Origin: Pseudomonas guineae
Lineage (GTDB): Bacteria > Pseudomonadota > Gammaproteobacteria > Pseudomonadales > Pseudomonadaceae
DNA: 64,000 nt
Direction of reading: 5' to 3'
Assembly (NCBI RefSeq): GCF_900113745.1
Contig: NZ_FOQL01000005.1
Span: 124,001 to 188,000, forward strand
Position 1 is the stretch's first letter; each line of letters opens with the position of its first letter. Positions 19,860 through 29,290 of this stretch are shown piece after piece. Position numbers and translations under genes: made by a program. Under the pieces are notes generated by a model, which made no database searches, was not told the DNA's origin, and worked only from the letters and a program-made list of their open reading frames with translations.

Positions 19860-20234
19860 ATGCGCATCCCCACCGCGATAAAACTACACAAAGCCTCGAA
19901 AACCCTGGAGCTGCACTACGGGGCTGACGAGCAGTACACCCTGCCCGCCGAGTTTCTCCGTGTGCATTCGCCCTCGGCGGAAGTCCAAGGCCACGGCCAC
20001 CCCATCCTGCAAACCGGCAAGCTTAACGTCGGCCTGAGCAAGATCGAGCCGGCCGGCAACTACGCGCTCAAACTAAGCTTCGATGACGGCCACGACAGCG
20101 GCCTTTTCAGCTGGGATTACCTTGAGCAGTTGGCCTTGCGCCAGGCTGAACTGTGGCGCGACTACTTGGCCCAATTGAGCGCCGCCGGCAAATCTCGCGA
20201 TCCCAACGTAAGCGCGGTCAAGTTAATGCTCTGA
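19860..20234 (+). CDS. DUF971 (gamma-butyrobetaine hydroxylase-like N-terminal domain) protein
   Basis: A 124-residue single-domain protein, IPTAIKLHKASKTLELHY through GLFSWDYLEQL, matching DUF971. This is the small zinc-binding domain found at the N-terminus of gamma-butyrobetaine hydroxylases and as stand-alone proteins implicated in iron-sulfur metabolism. It occurs after hslVU and before phaC1 in Pseudomonas as well. ATG at 19860 with AGGA upstream. The exact role is unknown. Confidence 0.82.
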   Translation: MRIPTAIKLHKASKTLELHYGADEQYTLPAEFLRVHSPSAEVQGHGHPILQTGKLNVGLSKIEPAGNYALKLSFDDGHDSGLFSWDYLEQLALRQAELWRDYLAQLSAAGKSRDPNVSAVKLML

Positions 20235-20620
20235 AGCGCCAAACCACAGATCTTCAGCGATTGACGCTGGCGCGTAGCGTTTTTCCTTATCCCGCCCCGA
20301 CCATGCGACGGGCCAGCGCACCGCCGCAGCCCATCTAGCCTAAGGTCGCTCACCGGTTAGAGCGCATTTTCTAATCCTTCTCTGCATACTTCCTCCCCAT
20401 ACGGCCTAAATTGCGCCTCGCTTGCACAAAGCCATAAACTCGGGTAACCAAGTAACTGGAAAATCTCTCGTGGCCGGCGCTGCCCGTTACGGAAAGATTG
20501 CGGAACGATCCGCCCTTGGTAATCCAGGCAATACCTGGCCTTTAGAACCTGTTCAAAGCTTCGTGGGCTAGAGCCATGCAAGACGCCGGTATTTCGTCTC
20601 AGGACAATGGAGCGTTGTAG
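20235..20620. promoter_or_regulatory. Intergenic region upstream of phaC1
   Basis: 386 bases with no gene on the plus strand. A weak stem (ACGCT-AGCGT, 20264-20280) runs into TTTTCC and may end the DUF971 transcript. The remainder should hold the phaC1 promoter, which PhaD activates in other pseudomonads. I could not find a convincing sigma-54 site. Confidence 0.45.
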
Positions 20621-22300
20621 ATGACAAATAAGAATAATGATGACCTGAAGACTCAGGCCTCCGAAAACACCTTGGGCCTCAACCCGGTAATTGGTATCCG
20701 CGGTAAAGACTTGCTCAGTTCTGCGCGTATCGTACTCAAGCAAGCCCTCAAGCAGCCCCTGCACAGCGCCAAACACCTGGCTCACTTCAGCCTCGAGCTG
20801 AAGAACGTGATGCTCGGCCAATCCGACCTCACTGCCGCAGACGGCGATCGTCGTTTTGCCGATCCGGCCTGGAGCCAGAACCCGCTCTATCGTCGCTACC
20901 TGCAGACTTACCTTGCCTGGCGTAAAGAGCTGCATGACTGGATCGAGCACAGCAATCTGTCCGAACAGGATGCCAGCCGTGGCCACTTCGTGATCAACCT
21001 GATGACCGAAGCCATGGCACCCACCAACAGCATGGCCAACCCGGCTGCGGTGAAGCGCTTCTTCGAAACCGGCGGCAAGAGCTTGCTCGACGGCCTGGGG
21101 CATCTGGCTAAAGACATCGTCAACAACGGCGGCATGCCTAGCCAAGTCAACATGAATGCCTTCGAGGTCGGCAAAACCCTGGCCACCACCGATGGCGCAG
21201 TGATTTTCCGCAACGACCTGCTCGAGCTGATCCAATACAAGCCGATCACCGAACAGGTGCAGGAGCGCCCTCTGTTGGTCGTACCGCCACAGATCAACAA
21301 GTTTTACGTGTTCGACCTGTCACCCGAAAAGAGCGTGGCGCGCTTCCTGTTGCGCAACGGCATCCAGACCTTTGTGGTGAGCTGGCGCAACCCGACCAAA
21401 GCGCACCGCGAATGGGGCCTGTCGACCTATATCGAAGCGCTGAAAGAAGCCATCGACGTGGTCAGCGCCGTCACCGGCAGCAAAGACATCAACATGCTCG
21501 GCGCCTGCTCCGGCGGCCTCACCACCACCTCGCTGCTGGGTCACTACGCGGCGCTGGGCGAGAAAAAGGTGCATGCCCTGACGCTACTGGTCAGCGTATT
21601 GGATAACCGCCTGGAGACAGACGTCGCGCTGTTTGCCGATGAGAAGAGCCTGGAAATGGCCAAGCGTCGCTCCTACCAAGCCGGCGTGCTGGAAGGCAAA
21701 GACATGGCCAAGGTGTTCGCCTGGATGCGCCCCAATGACCTGATCTGGAACTACTGGGTCAACAACTACCTGCTGGGTAACGAGCCGCCTGTGTTCGACA
21801 TCCTCCACTGGAATAACGACACCACACGCCTGCCGGCGGCCTTGCATGGCGAGTTTATCGACATGTTCACGTCTAACCCCCTGATCCGTCCGGGTGCATT
21901 GGAAGTCTGCGGCACGCCAATCGATCTCAAGCAGGTCACCACTGACCTGTTCTGCGTAGCGGGCACCACCGACCACATTACGCCGTGGGAGTCCTGCTAC
22001 AAATCGGCCAACCTGTTCGGCGGCAATGTCGAGTTCGTACTGTCTAACAGCGGGCATATCCAGAGCATTCTCAACCCGCCTGGCAACCCAAAATCACGCT
22101 ACATGACCAACACCCAGATGTACGCGGACCCGAAAACCTGGCAAGCCAGCTCAACCAAGCACGCCGATTCCTGGTGGCTGCATTGGCAAACCTGGCTCGC
22201 CGAGCGCTCCGGTGAATTAAAAAAAGCACCGACCCAACTGGGCAATAAAAAACACCCTGCCGGCGAAGCCGCTCCCGGCACTTACGTTCACGAACGTTGA
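20621..22300 (+). CDS. phaC1: Class II poly(3-hydroxyalkanoate) synthase 1
   Basis: A 559-residue polymerase with the alpha/beta-hydrolase lipase-like box GACSGG (Cys296 the nucleophile), the catalytic Asp in AGTTDHITPW and His in SNSGHIQS. It polymerises medium-chain 3-hydroxyacyl-CoA into PHA granules. GGAG lies 8 nt before the ATG. It is followed by a terminator-like hairpin and phaZ, the standard class II order. Confidence 0.97.
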   Translation: MTNKNNDDLKTQASENTLGLNPVIGIRGKDLLSSARIVLKQALKQPLHSAKHLAHFSLELKNVMLGQSDLTAADGDRRFADPAWSQNPLYRRYLQTYLAWRKELHDWIEHSNLSEQDASRGHFVINLMTEAMAPTNSMANPAAVKRFFETGGKSLLDGLGHLAKDIVNNGGMPSQVNMNAFEVGKTLATTDGAVIFRNDLLELIQYKPITEQVQERPLLVVPPQINKFYVFDLSPEKSVARFLLRNGIQTFVVSWRNPTKAHREWGLSTYIEALKEAIDVVSAVTGSKDINMLGACSGGLTTTSLLGHYAALGEKKVHALTLLVSVLDNRLETDVALFADEKSLEMAKRRSYQAGVLEGKDMAKVFAWMRPNDLIWNYWVNNYLLGNEPPVFDILHWNNDTTRLPAALHGEFIDMFTSNPLIRPGALEVCGTPIDLKQVTTDLFCVAGTTDHITPWESCYKSANLFGGNVEFVLSNSGHIQSILNPPGNPKSRYMTNTQMYADPKTWQASSTKHADSWWLHWQTWLAERSGELKKAPTQLGNKKHPAGEAAPGTYVHER

Positions 22301-22370
22301 TTTCTGCGCACTGCGCAGCACTGCCCGCGACACTGGACGTGTCGCCCCCCTACCCACTCTTTGAGCAGGT

Positions 22371-22392
22371 AGGGCGAACCAGGCTTCGCCCT
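22371..22392 (+). terminator. Hairpin between phaC1 and phaZ
   Basis: An 8-bp perfect stem (AGGGCGAA / TTCGCCCT) with a 6-nt loop lies about 70 nt after phaC1. Only a short T-rich stretch follows, so it may partly attenuate read-through from phaC1 into phaZ. Confidence 0.55.
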
Positions 22393-22455
22393 GGCATTTC
22401 TGGAAAAGACCCGGAGGGTTTGATTCAGCGTTTTAACTGACTAGGGCTTCTGCGC

Positions 22456-23316
22456 ATGTCGCTACCTTTCGTATTTCGCACCATCGAACTGGACGGCCAG
22501 ACCCTCCGCACCGCTGTTCGCCCGGGCAACGGCACAATGACACCCCTGCTGATTTTCAATGGCATTGGTGCCAACTTAGAGCTGGTCATGCCGTTCGTCC
22601 GCGCCTTGGACCCAGACCTCGAAGTAATTGCCTTCGATGTGCCCGGCGTCGGTGGCTCATCGACGCCCAGCACGCCCTATCGCTTCCCGGGTTTGGCCAA
22701 ACTGGCGGCGCGTATGCTCGACTACCTCGACTACGGCCAAGTCAACGCGATTGGCGTGTCGTGGGGCGGTGCCTTGGCGCAACAGTTCGCTCATGATTAC
22801 CCGGAGCGCTGCAAGAAGCTGATCCTCGCAGCCACATCGGCCGGGGCGGTGATGATTCCAGGCAAGCCCAAAGTACTTTGGTGCATGGCCAGCCCGCGGC
22901 GTTATGTGCAGCCGTCTTATGGCGTGCAGATTGCTCCGCAGATTTACGGTGGCGCGTTTCGTCGTGACCCTAAGCTAGCCCTGGCGCATGCCAGTAAAGT
23001 CCGCTCGGGTGGCAAGATGGGCTACTACTGGCAGCTGTTCGCTGGCCTCGGCTGGACCAGCATCCACTGGCTGCACAAAATTCGCCAACCGACCTTGGTA
23101 ATGGCCGGCGACGACGACCCGCTGATCCCGCTGGTGAATATGCGCCTGCTGGCGTGGCGTATTCCCAACTCGGAATTGCACGTGATCGACGACGGGCACC
23201 TGTTCCTGGTAACACGCGCCGAAGCGGTTGCGCCGATCATCATGAAGTTCCTCGAAGAGGAACGTCAGCGCGCCATCATGCACCCACAACCTACACCGGC
23301 CCGCACTCACGGTTAG
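22456..23316 (+). CDS. phaZ: Intracellular PHA depolymerase
   Basis: A 286-residue alpha/beta hydrolase. The nucleophile elbow is GVSWGG, the catalytic Asp region is AGDDDPLIP, and the His lies in DDGHLFLV. It hydrolyses stored medium-chain PHA to 3-hydroxy acids and sits between the two synthase genes as in other class II loci. The C-terminal tail (HPQPTPARTHG) is short and variable. Confidence 0.95.
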   Translation: MSLPFVFRTIELDGQTLRTAVRPGNGTMTPLLIFNGIGANLELVMPFVRALDPDLEVIAFDVPGVGGSSTPSTPYRFPGLAKLAARMLDYLDYGQVNAIGVSWGGALAQQFAHDYPERCKKLILAATSAGAVMIPGKPKVLWCMASPRRYVQPSYGVQIAPQIYGGAFRRDPKLALAHASKVRSGGKMGYYWQLFAGLGWTSIHWLHKIRQPTLVMAGDDDPLIPLVNMRLLAWRIPNSELHVIDDGHLFLVTRAEAVAPIIMKFLEEERQRAIMHPQPTPARTHG

Positions 23317-23569
23317 CCCTATCACTCGCACTGCCGCACGCACCTGCAGGGTGCCTGCAGCGCAATGCTTGACCCATTTTCGGGCACGTTGTATTACCTA
23401 AAACTTAGCGCGCAGCAGCCTGGAACGCTCTGCGCGCGCATTGGTACAAGCCTTGCTGCGCAAGGTAAGTTGCCGCTTCGCTTGCTCGCTACGTTACGTT
23501 GGGCGAAACGGTAATAAACGCCAACGATCCATCTTGAAGTCTCACGGTTTGACGACGGAGTGTTGCCCC

Positions 23570-25252
23570 ATGCGAGACCTACCAGCCAAACGCGCGTTGC
23601 CCGCGAACAAAAACGTGATGAATGCGCAAAATGCGGTGGTCGGTCTGCGCGGCCGCGACCTGCTCTCCACGCTGCGCGCTTTAGCTCTGCAAGGGGTCAA
23701 ACAACCCATCCACAGCGCTCGCCATGCGCTGGCCCTTGGCGGTCAACTGGGCCGCGTGCTGCTCGGCGACAAGCCGTTCAAAGTCAGCTCACAAGACCCG
23801 CGCTTTGCTGACCCGACCTGGCGTGACAACCCACTCTACAGCCGTAGCCTGCAAGGCTATCTGGCCTGCCAGAAACATCTGAACAGCTGGATCGATGACA
23901 GTAACTTGGACGCCGATGACCGGGCCCGTGCGCGCTTTGTTACCACCCTACTGGGTGATGCCCTGGCACCCAGCAACACGCTGCTCAACCCACAGGTGAT
24001 CAAGGAACTGTTCAACAGTGGCGGCAGCAGCCTGCTTAAAGGCGCGAGCCACCTGCTTGATGACCTACTGAACAACGACGGTATGCCCAGCCAGGTCAGC
24101 AAGCACGCCTTTGAGGTCGGCCAAAATCTGGCCGCCACCAACGGCGCCGTGGTGTTTCGCAGCGAGTTGCTGGAGCTGATCCAATACAAGCCCATGAGCG
24201 AAAAACAGTACGCCAAGCCGCTACTGATCGTGCCGCCGCAAATCAACAAGTTTTATATCTTCGACCTTTCCAGCGAGAAGAGCTTCGTCCAATACGCCCT
24301 GAAAAACGGCTTGCAGACGTTCGTGGTCAGCTGGCGCAACCCTGATCCACGGCACCGCGAATGGGGGCTTTCTAGCTACGTGGAAGCACTCGAGATCGCC
24401 CTTGATGCCTGTCGCGAGATCACCGGCAGCAAAGACGTCAACTTGCTCGGCGCCTGTGCCGGGGGTTTGACCATTGCCGCCCTGCAAGGCCACCTGCAGG
24501 CCAAGCGCAAGCTACGCAAAGTGGCCAGCGCCACCTACATGGTCAGCCTACTCGACAGCCAGATCGACAGCCCGGCCATGTTGTTTGCCGATGAGAAAAC
24601 CCTAGAAGCCGCCAAACGCCGCTCTTATCAGCAAGGCGTATTGGATGGCCGCGACATGGCGCGGGTGTTTGCCTGGATGCGCCCCAATGACCTGATCTGG
24701 AATTACTGGATCAACAACTACCTGCTCGGCAAACAGCCACCAGCCTTCGACATTCTCTACTGGAACAACGACAACACTCGCCTGCCTGCCGCCCTGCATG
24801 GCGACCTGATTGACTTCTTTAAACATAACCCGCTGACCCATCCGCGCGGCCTGGAAGTCTGTGGCACACCGATTGACCTGCAGAAGGTCACCGTGGACAG
24901 CTTCAGCGTCGCGGGCATCAACGACCACATTACCCCCTGGGATGCGGTGTATCGCTCAACCCTGCTGCTGGGCGGCAACCGGCGCTTTATCCTGTCCAAC
25001 AGCGGGCATATCCAAAGCATTCTCAACCCGCCGGGCAACCCCAAATCCAACTACCTGGAAAACCCCAAGCTCACCGGCGATCCGCGCGCGTGGTACCACG
25101 ACGCCGAGCACCTGCAGGGCAGTTGGTGGCCAGTGTGGCTGAGCTGGATGCAAGAGCGCTCCGGCGAACAGCGCGACACCCAGATGGCGCTGGGCAATCA
25201 AGACTACCCAGCAATGGAAGCGGCGCCCGGTACCTATGTGCACGTACGTTAA
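23570..25252 (+). CDS. phaC2: Class II poly(3-hydroxyalkanoate) synthase 2
   Basis: A 560-residue paralogue of PhaC1 with nucleophile Cys296 in GACAGG, Asp in AGINDHITPW and His in SNSGHIQS. The start at 23570 has GGAG 9 nt upstream and matches the usual PhaC2 length; a longer reading to 23441 is unsupported. It shares the C-terminal signature GTYVHVR with PhaC1 (GTYVHER). Confidence 0.96.
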   Translation: MRDLPAKRALPANKNVMNAQNAVVGLRGRDLLSTLRALALQGVKQPIHSARHALALGGQLGRVLLGDKPFKVSSQDPRFADPTWRDNPLYSRSLQGYLACQKHLNSWIDDSNLDADDRARARFVTTLLGDALAPSNTLLNPQVIKELFNSGGSSLLKGASHLLDDLLNNDGMPSQVSKHAFEVGQNLAATNGAVVFRSELLELIQYKPMSEKQYAKPLLIVPPQINKFYIFDLSSEKSFVQYALKNGLQTFVVSWRNPDPRHREWGLSSYVEALEIALDACREITGSKDVNLLGACAGGLTIAALQGHLQAKRKLRKVASATYMVSLLDSQIDSPAMLFADEKTLEAAKRRSYQQGVLDGRDMARVFAWMRPNDLIWNYWINNYLLGKQPPAFDILYWNNDNTRLPAALHGDLIDFFKHNPLTHPRGLEVCGTPIDLQKVTVDSFSVAGINDHITPWDAVYRSTLLLGGNRRFILSNSGHIQSILNPPGNPKSNYLENPKLTGDPRAWYHDAEHLQGSWWPVWLSWMQERSGEQRDTQMALGNQDYPAMEAAPGTYVHVR

Positions 25253-25338
25253 AACGCCTAGCCGGCCATGATCAGACGGGACGAAGCCTGCTACGCCCTG
25301 TCATTGTCAGACTTTCTGCGGAACAATAAGAAGAACCG

Positions 25339-25953
25339 ATGAAGACCCGCGACAGAATCCTTGAATGCGCACTGCTGCTGTTCAACCTGAAGGGTGAGCC
25401 TAATGTCTCCACCCTAGAAATCGCCAACGAACTGGGCATCAGTCCGGGCAACCTCTACTACCACTTTCACGGTAAAGAGCCGCTGATCCTCGGCCTGTTC
25501 GAACGTTTTCAAGCCGAGCTTGCCCCGCTGCTCTCGCCGCCCGAAGACGTACAGCTGGATGTAGAAGACTATTGGCTGTTTCTGCACCTGATCGTCGAAC
25601 GCCTGGCCCACTACCGCTTCCTGTTTCAGGATCTGTCCAACTTGACCAGCCGCCTGCCCAAGCTTGAACGCGGCATGCGCCATTGGCTCAATAGCTTAAA
25701 GCGCACTCTGGCTGAACTGCTGGCGCAACTACAGATCGATGGGCAGCTGCAAAGTGATACCCAAGCGCTGGGTCAGCTGGTCGAACAGATCACCCTGACG
25801 TTACTGTTCTCACTCGATTACCAACGCATCATCGGTCGCGAAGGCGAGAGCCGTCTGGTGGTGTACCAAGTAATGATGCTGGTGGCCCCGCACCTGGCCG
25901 AAGAACCACGCTACGCCGCCGAACACCTGGCGCAGCGCTACCTGGAACATTAA
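25339..25953 (+). CDS. phaD: TetR-family PHA cluster regulator
   Basis: A 204-residue regulator with an N-terminal TetR HTH (about 4-50, STLEIANELGISPGNLYYHF). PhaD activates the phaC1 and phaI promoters in Pseudomonas. Its stop is only 16 nt before the left end of the integrated element, so the original downstream neighbour (phaF, convergent) has been moved 7.2 kb away. Confidence 0.95.
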   Translation: MKTRDRILECALLLFNLKGEPNVSTLEIANELGISPGNLYYHFHGKEPLILGLFERFQAELAPLLSPPEDVQLDVEDYWLFLHLIVERLAHYRFLFQDLSNLTSRLPKLERGMRHWLNSLKRTLAELLAQLQIDGQLQSDTQALGQLVEQITLTLLFSLDYQRIIGREGESRLVVYQVMMLVAPHLAEEPRYAAEHLAQRYLEH

Positions 25954-25969
25954 ACAGCGCTACAAACGC

Positions 25970-25994
25970 AAACGCCCGGCACTGGGCCGGGCGT
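25970..25994. repeat. attL: left copy of the duplicated terminator core
   Basis: A 25-bp sequence identical to 33125-33149; with one mismatch the match extends leftward to 31 bp (25964-25994). It is a GC-rich dyad (ACGCCCGGC / GCCGGGCGT, 5-nt loop) that lies 16 nt after the phaD stop and would serve as a terminator. The identical repeats bound the integrase-bearing element, so I call this one att site. Confidence 0.85.
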
Positions 25995-26046
25995 GTATCG
26001 CCTGAAGCACCCTAAATCACTGGGCCTTTAAAAAACACACAATAAA

Positions 26047-26068
26047 TTCCCCCACTTGTTCCCCCACT
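26047..26068. promoter_or_regulatory. Probable integrase arm-type site, left
   Basis: Two TTCCCCCA units spaced 12 bases apart. The 22-bp sequence is repeated at 32993-33014 with one mismatch and in the same orientation. Its position just inside each att core fits arm sites bound by the N-terminal domain of the integrase. Confidence 0.6.
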
Positions 26069-26154
26069 TTTTCCGCGCGTGGCTTTGTTGCGAGCAAAAA
26101 ATGGGCGACGGCTGGCCTGATTCCAAAACACGAATTTTGGGGAAGTAAGAAAAA

Positions 26155-26349
26155 GGTTCCCCCCGTCGTTCGGTCGAAGGCTTGCCCCTGGCTTTTGGCC
26201 TACCCCCTCCCGGCTTACCCAAAATTGTTGCGGTTAGTGTGCGGGCGGTTCCCCCCGTCGTTCGAACATTGGGCAGCTCGGAGTTTTGCCCCCCCCCGGC
26301 AACACAAAATTCTACTGGTTAGTGAGTAAGCGGCCCCCCCATTCGCTCG
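26155..26349. repeat. Three degenerate tandem repeats of 85-92 bp
   Basis: GGTTCCCCCCGTCGTTCG occurs exactly at 26155-26172 and 26247-26264, and a diverged copy (GGCCCCCCC then ATTCGCTCG) at 26332-26349. The units share internal blocks: a TTTTG/TTTTGG followed by a C-run, and AAAATT-N5-GGTTAGTG at 26221-26239 and 26306-26324. No protein is encoded. Possible roles are a replication origin for the primase/helicase, extra integrase arm sites, or a regulatory RNA. Confidence 0.7.
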
Positions 26350-26603
26350 AGCGTCACGCCGTTAGACTTTTGCCCCCACCCCTGGCCGCTCGGTTCAGGC
26401 CTGTGATGCTGGCCGGTTGGGGTATCGGCGGGCTGGGTTGTTATATTGCGTAGCCGGTTCCGGTTTCTAAATGGCCTCAAAGCCCCGCCATTGCTGAGGC
26501 TCTCCAAGTCAGGCAGGCGGAAGAGGAAACAACAACCAACCTTAAAAATCTCGTATGAAGCGAAGGGGCGGGGTTCGAATTACCCTCAGTGGGGGGTATG
26601 GCC

Positions 26604-26709
26604 GGGAGTACCTTTTGCTTGGGATAGTGACGTATCACATGGCCAGGCCACCAAACCCGGTGAGTTATTGATAGTTTGCCACTTGGTTTGGTGATCCTCG
26701 GTTACTCCC
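26604..26709. ncRNA. Possible structured RNA or cruciform (three-way junction)
   Basis: An outer stem pairs 26604-26612 (GGGAGTACC) with 26700-26709 (GGTTACTCCC, one bulge). Inside are a perfect 9-bp stem (CACCAAACC at 26649-26657 with GGTTTGGTG at 26685-26693) and a small GTGA/TCAC hairpin (26627-26638). The region is noncoding and lies just past the stop of the DUF4124 gene, whose transcript would include it. Strand and function are unknown. Confidence 0.35.
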
Positions 26710-26757
26710 CAGGTGATGGCGTGAGCGATGCTCGAAAGCGGTGAGGCAGGATAACCA

Positions 26758-27303
26758 TTAGGGTCGGTGGCCAGACTGGTGGCTAGACCCCGCGCAGCCG
26801 TCCTGGCCGTAGCGAACGTGGGTAACTTGCACATACTTGTCGCGGAAATACGAACTAGACCCCGCGCCCCGAGCGTGGCCGTCCGTGTTCGGCTTGCCAT
26901 ACATATCCTCTACATCCTTGCGGGACATTCCTGGCACCACTTCGCCGCGCACTTTTGCGGTTCGTAGGTCGCGGTCGGATAGCCCAGTTGAGCATGGTGC
27001 CCGCTGCTTAGAGCCACCCACTACTGTCACGGCATTGGGTGATGCGGGGCTCGGCTGCTGGCTTGTAGAGTAAGTAGTCCCGCGTCGCTGGCTTTGCTGT
27101 CTTGGTTCGGCCATTTGAACGGGTGCGCTACTACCGCTTGGCGCGGCGTTATGAGCACTAATTACATCCTCAAGCTCGTGATTTTCTGGGCAATTAGCCT
27201 GAGTAAAGGTAACTCTTCCCTTAGCGTCAACGCACTTGAACATGGTGGCTGCGTGTGCGTTACCTAGAAGCATGGCTGCAATAAAAAATGTAATAAAGCG
27301 CAC
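26758..27303 (-). CDS. DUF4124 domain-containing secreted protein
   Basis: Read from GTG at 27303 it is a 181-residue protein with a signal peptide (VRFITFFIAAMLLGNAHA) and a DUF4124 segment (TMFKCVDAKGRVTFTQANCP) near the N-terminus. A Ser/Gln-rich linker and a C-terminal stretch with GMSRKDVEDMYGKPN, an SmpA/BamE-like motif, follow. GGAAGGGAC precedes the GTG. The last 20 or so residues look atypical, so the end may be frameshifted or recently changed. It is exported; its role in the element is unknown. Confidence 0.65.
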   Translation of the reverse strand: MRFITFFIAAMLLGNAHAATMFKCVDAKGRVTFTQANCPENHELEDVISAHNAAPSGSSAPVQMAEPRQQSQRRGTTYSTSQQPSPASPNAVTVVGGSKQRAPCSTGLSDRDLRTAKVRGEVVPGMSRKDVEDMYGKPNTDGHARGAGSSSYFRDKYVQVTHVRYGQDGCAGSSHQSGHRP

Positions 27304-27433
27304 GGCGGAGTCCCTTCCAGTCGATATGGAGGGGACTTTAGCACGCACTTGAAGAGCCATGCGCGTAAGCAGTTGTTAGCCGCGTTTACAATTGATTGCG
27401 GGCCATAGCTGCGGTTACTACGGTTCCCCGTAG

Positions 27434-27775
27434 TCACACCATGGACGTCTCGCTATATCGCTGTCGCAGCTCAGCACCAGCAGGACAGTAGCGTCCCGTC
27501 GGTGCGTAGCAGGATCGGCACGGCATCAGGTGGTGATAAAAGGCATCACGCGCAGCCAGCCATTCAGTCGAGGCCGTGGCGGCGGTTTGAATGAGGTGTT
27601 GCGGCTGGTCGTTCGCGTCATTAGCTGCGTTTAGTTCGGCCAGCAGTTCGGCACGGTGCTCACTCAGGTATTGTCGATGGTCGGCGGTGATGCGTTCCGC
27701 AGGGGTGACGCGCAGTCGCTCGCCTTCCATCTCGACGGCCAGGCCGGCCCGGTGCAGATAGTCCAGGGCGGCCAT
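27434..27775 (-). CDS. Small island protein with TubC-N-like docking domain
   Basis: A 113-residue protein. Residues about 1-50 (LDYLHRAGLAVEMEGERLRV, HRAELLAEL) resemble the TubC N-terminal docking domain. The C-terminus has a compact cysteine cluster (PCRSCYAPTGRYCPAG) that could bind zinc. It follows the helicase pseudogene with a 2-nt gap on the same strand, so it belongs to the replication-gene transcript. Proteins of this type accompany primase/DUF3631 genes in islands; no biochemical role is known to me. Confidence 0.7.
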   Translation of the reverse strand: MAALDYLHRAGLAVEMEGERLRVTPAERITADHRQYLSEHRAELLAELNAANDANDQPQHLIQTAATASTEWLAARDAFYHHLMPCRSCYAPTGRYCPAGAELRQRYSETSMV

Positions 27776-27777
27776 GG

Positions 27778-29290
27778 TTAGAAATACTCTGCTGTTTGGT
27801 CTGCGCTCTGTACCCCACTTCTATCCGTAACAACGTCACAAGCCTCGTAGTTGTTGGCCTGTAGCGGTTTCTTGCCCGTAACATTGGCGGCGATTGTTAC
27901 GCTTCCAATATCGCTGAAAGCCCTGTGGCTGTTGGGTTGTGACGGTGTTACAGATGTTGCGGGGGTGTCGGCGGACAAATAGCGGTCGAACGCTTCGGTG
28001 AACTGCTCCCGTCGGTAGCCTTTAGCTGTTCGTATGCCTACCCGAATGGTTCCAGGCTTGATGCCAAACTCGGAAAGCCGTTTTGCTAGCTGGTGCGGGG
28101 TCATAGGCTTGCCTCGGTTCCAGGCGGCCCATGGCGCTTCCTCATCTTCGGCCAGCGCTTCCAGCATGGCGGCCGTTGGTAAGTGGTCGGTGCGCTTGCT
28201 GTCGAATGCCTCCCGTATGGATGCCAGCAGTTCGGCACCGATGCTCGGGGCGTCTTCCTCCAAGCCGTGAAGCGTCACAGCGGCAGACCGGGCCAGGCGT
28301 GGCCAATCGCCCCCAGCTACTTCTGCAACGGCTAACAGCGGCTCCCAGCAGTCGTTAGCGCGGTCGTTCAATCCTTCGATTTCGGCAGGCCGGGCGAAGC
28401 GCACGGCGTCGCGGTTGTCGATGGCGAAACGTGCGAGCTTGCCGGCCAGCTCGGCAAAGGCGGCGGGGTCAGCGTGGCGAATCTTCACCGTTCGCTCGCC
28501 GGTCATCTTGCGGCGCAGGCGCAGGGGAATGCTGCGGTCTGCCAGGGTGTCGGCAATCTTGCCGATGCCGCACAGTGCCTTGGCGCCCCAGACGTTGAAC
28601 CGGGTGGGTGTGTGATCGTCACCCACGCAACGGATCACGAACGCGGTGTCACGGGTAAAACCAGCATTGAGGATGCCACGCGCTTCCTCGTGCTCGGCCA
28701 GGAAGGCGTCAACCTCGTCAATCAACAGGGTCGGCTGCCAGAGTTGCAGGGCACGGAACAGTGCGGCGGGGGCGATGTTGGACACGGCCAGCGGACGGCA
28801 GGCCCAGCAATACCGTTTTACCACAGCGCTTTTCTGGTGCCGTGACGTTGGCTATCGGCGCCACATTCACTACGTCGATAAACCAAGTGAGCGCAGCCCA
28901 CAACGCTGCGGCATGGATGGTCGCCGGATCGGCTATGACGTGGCGGCGAATGATGATGGCCAAGCCGTCCAGTAGCTCGGCACCGTCTACCGGGGTGGGC
29001 CATAGCGTCACCTCGGGAAATATCTCGCTATCACCTTCGGCACTGTCGTTGGCGCCGTCTTGGGTCAGTTTGTCGAGGTCAGCCAGGCTCACCGACTTGG
29101 CTTCCTTGGCAGCGTGGCGGATGCGTGCCCAGCGCGCCGGGTCGGCCTTGCGTGCCTGGCGCAGCAGCACCAGCACTTCAACTTCGAACAGGGCGCCGGG
29201 GTCTTGCTTGAGCTTGGCCAGCGCGTCGGCGATCAAGTCGGAGGCGGGCGTTGCTTCGGGCACCAGTGGGGTTACGTTGGCGGCGGTCAT
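27778..29290 (-). pseudogene. Frameshifted DUF3631 helicase-like replication protein
   Basis: Two overlapping frames make up one gene. The first (29290 down to about 28800) carries the N-terminal region and Walker A (APEKRCGKTVLL). The second (about 28800 to 27778) resumes with CRPLAVSNIAPAALFRAL, Walker B-like TLLIDEVDAFL and the remaining DUF3631 domain. The join at about 28795-28808 lacks residues that homologues have between GKT and SNI; a loss of about 17 bases explains both the missing residues and the shift. It overlaps the primase by 4 bases (ATGA). The protein is probably non-functional unless the shift is bypassed or is a sequence error. Confidence 0.8.

Noticed and set aside
26155..26349. 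CRISPR array
   Set aside because: Only three long diverged units, with conserved blocks inside the would-be spacers; no cas genes.
26573..26588. T-loop-like GGTTCGAAT that might mark a tRNA or tmRNA fragment at the island
   Set aside because: No acceptor, D or anticodon arm around it, no CCA end, and the flanking stem does not fit a T-arm.
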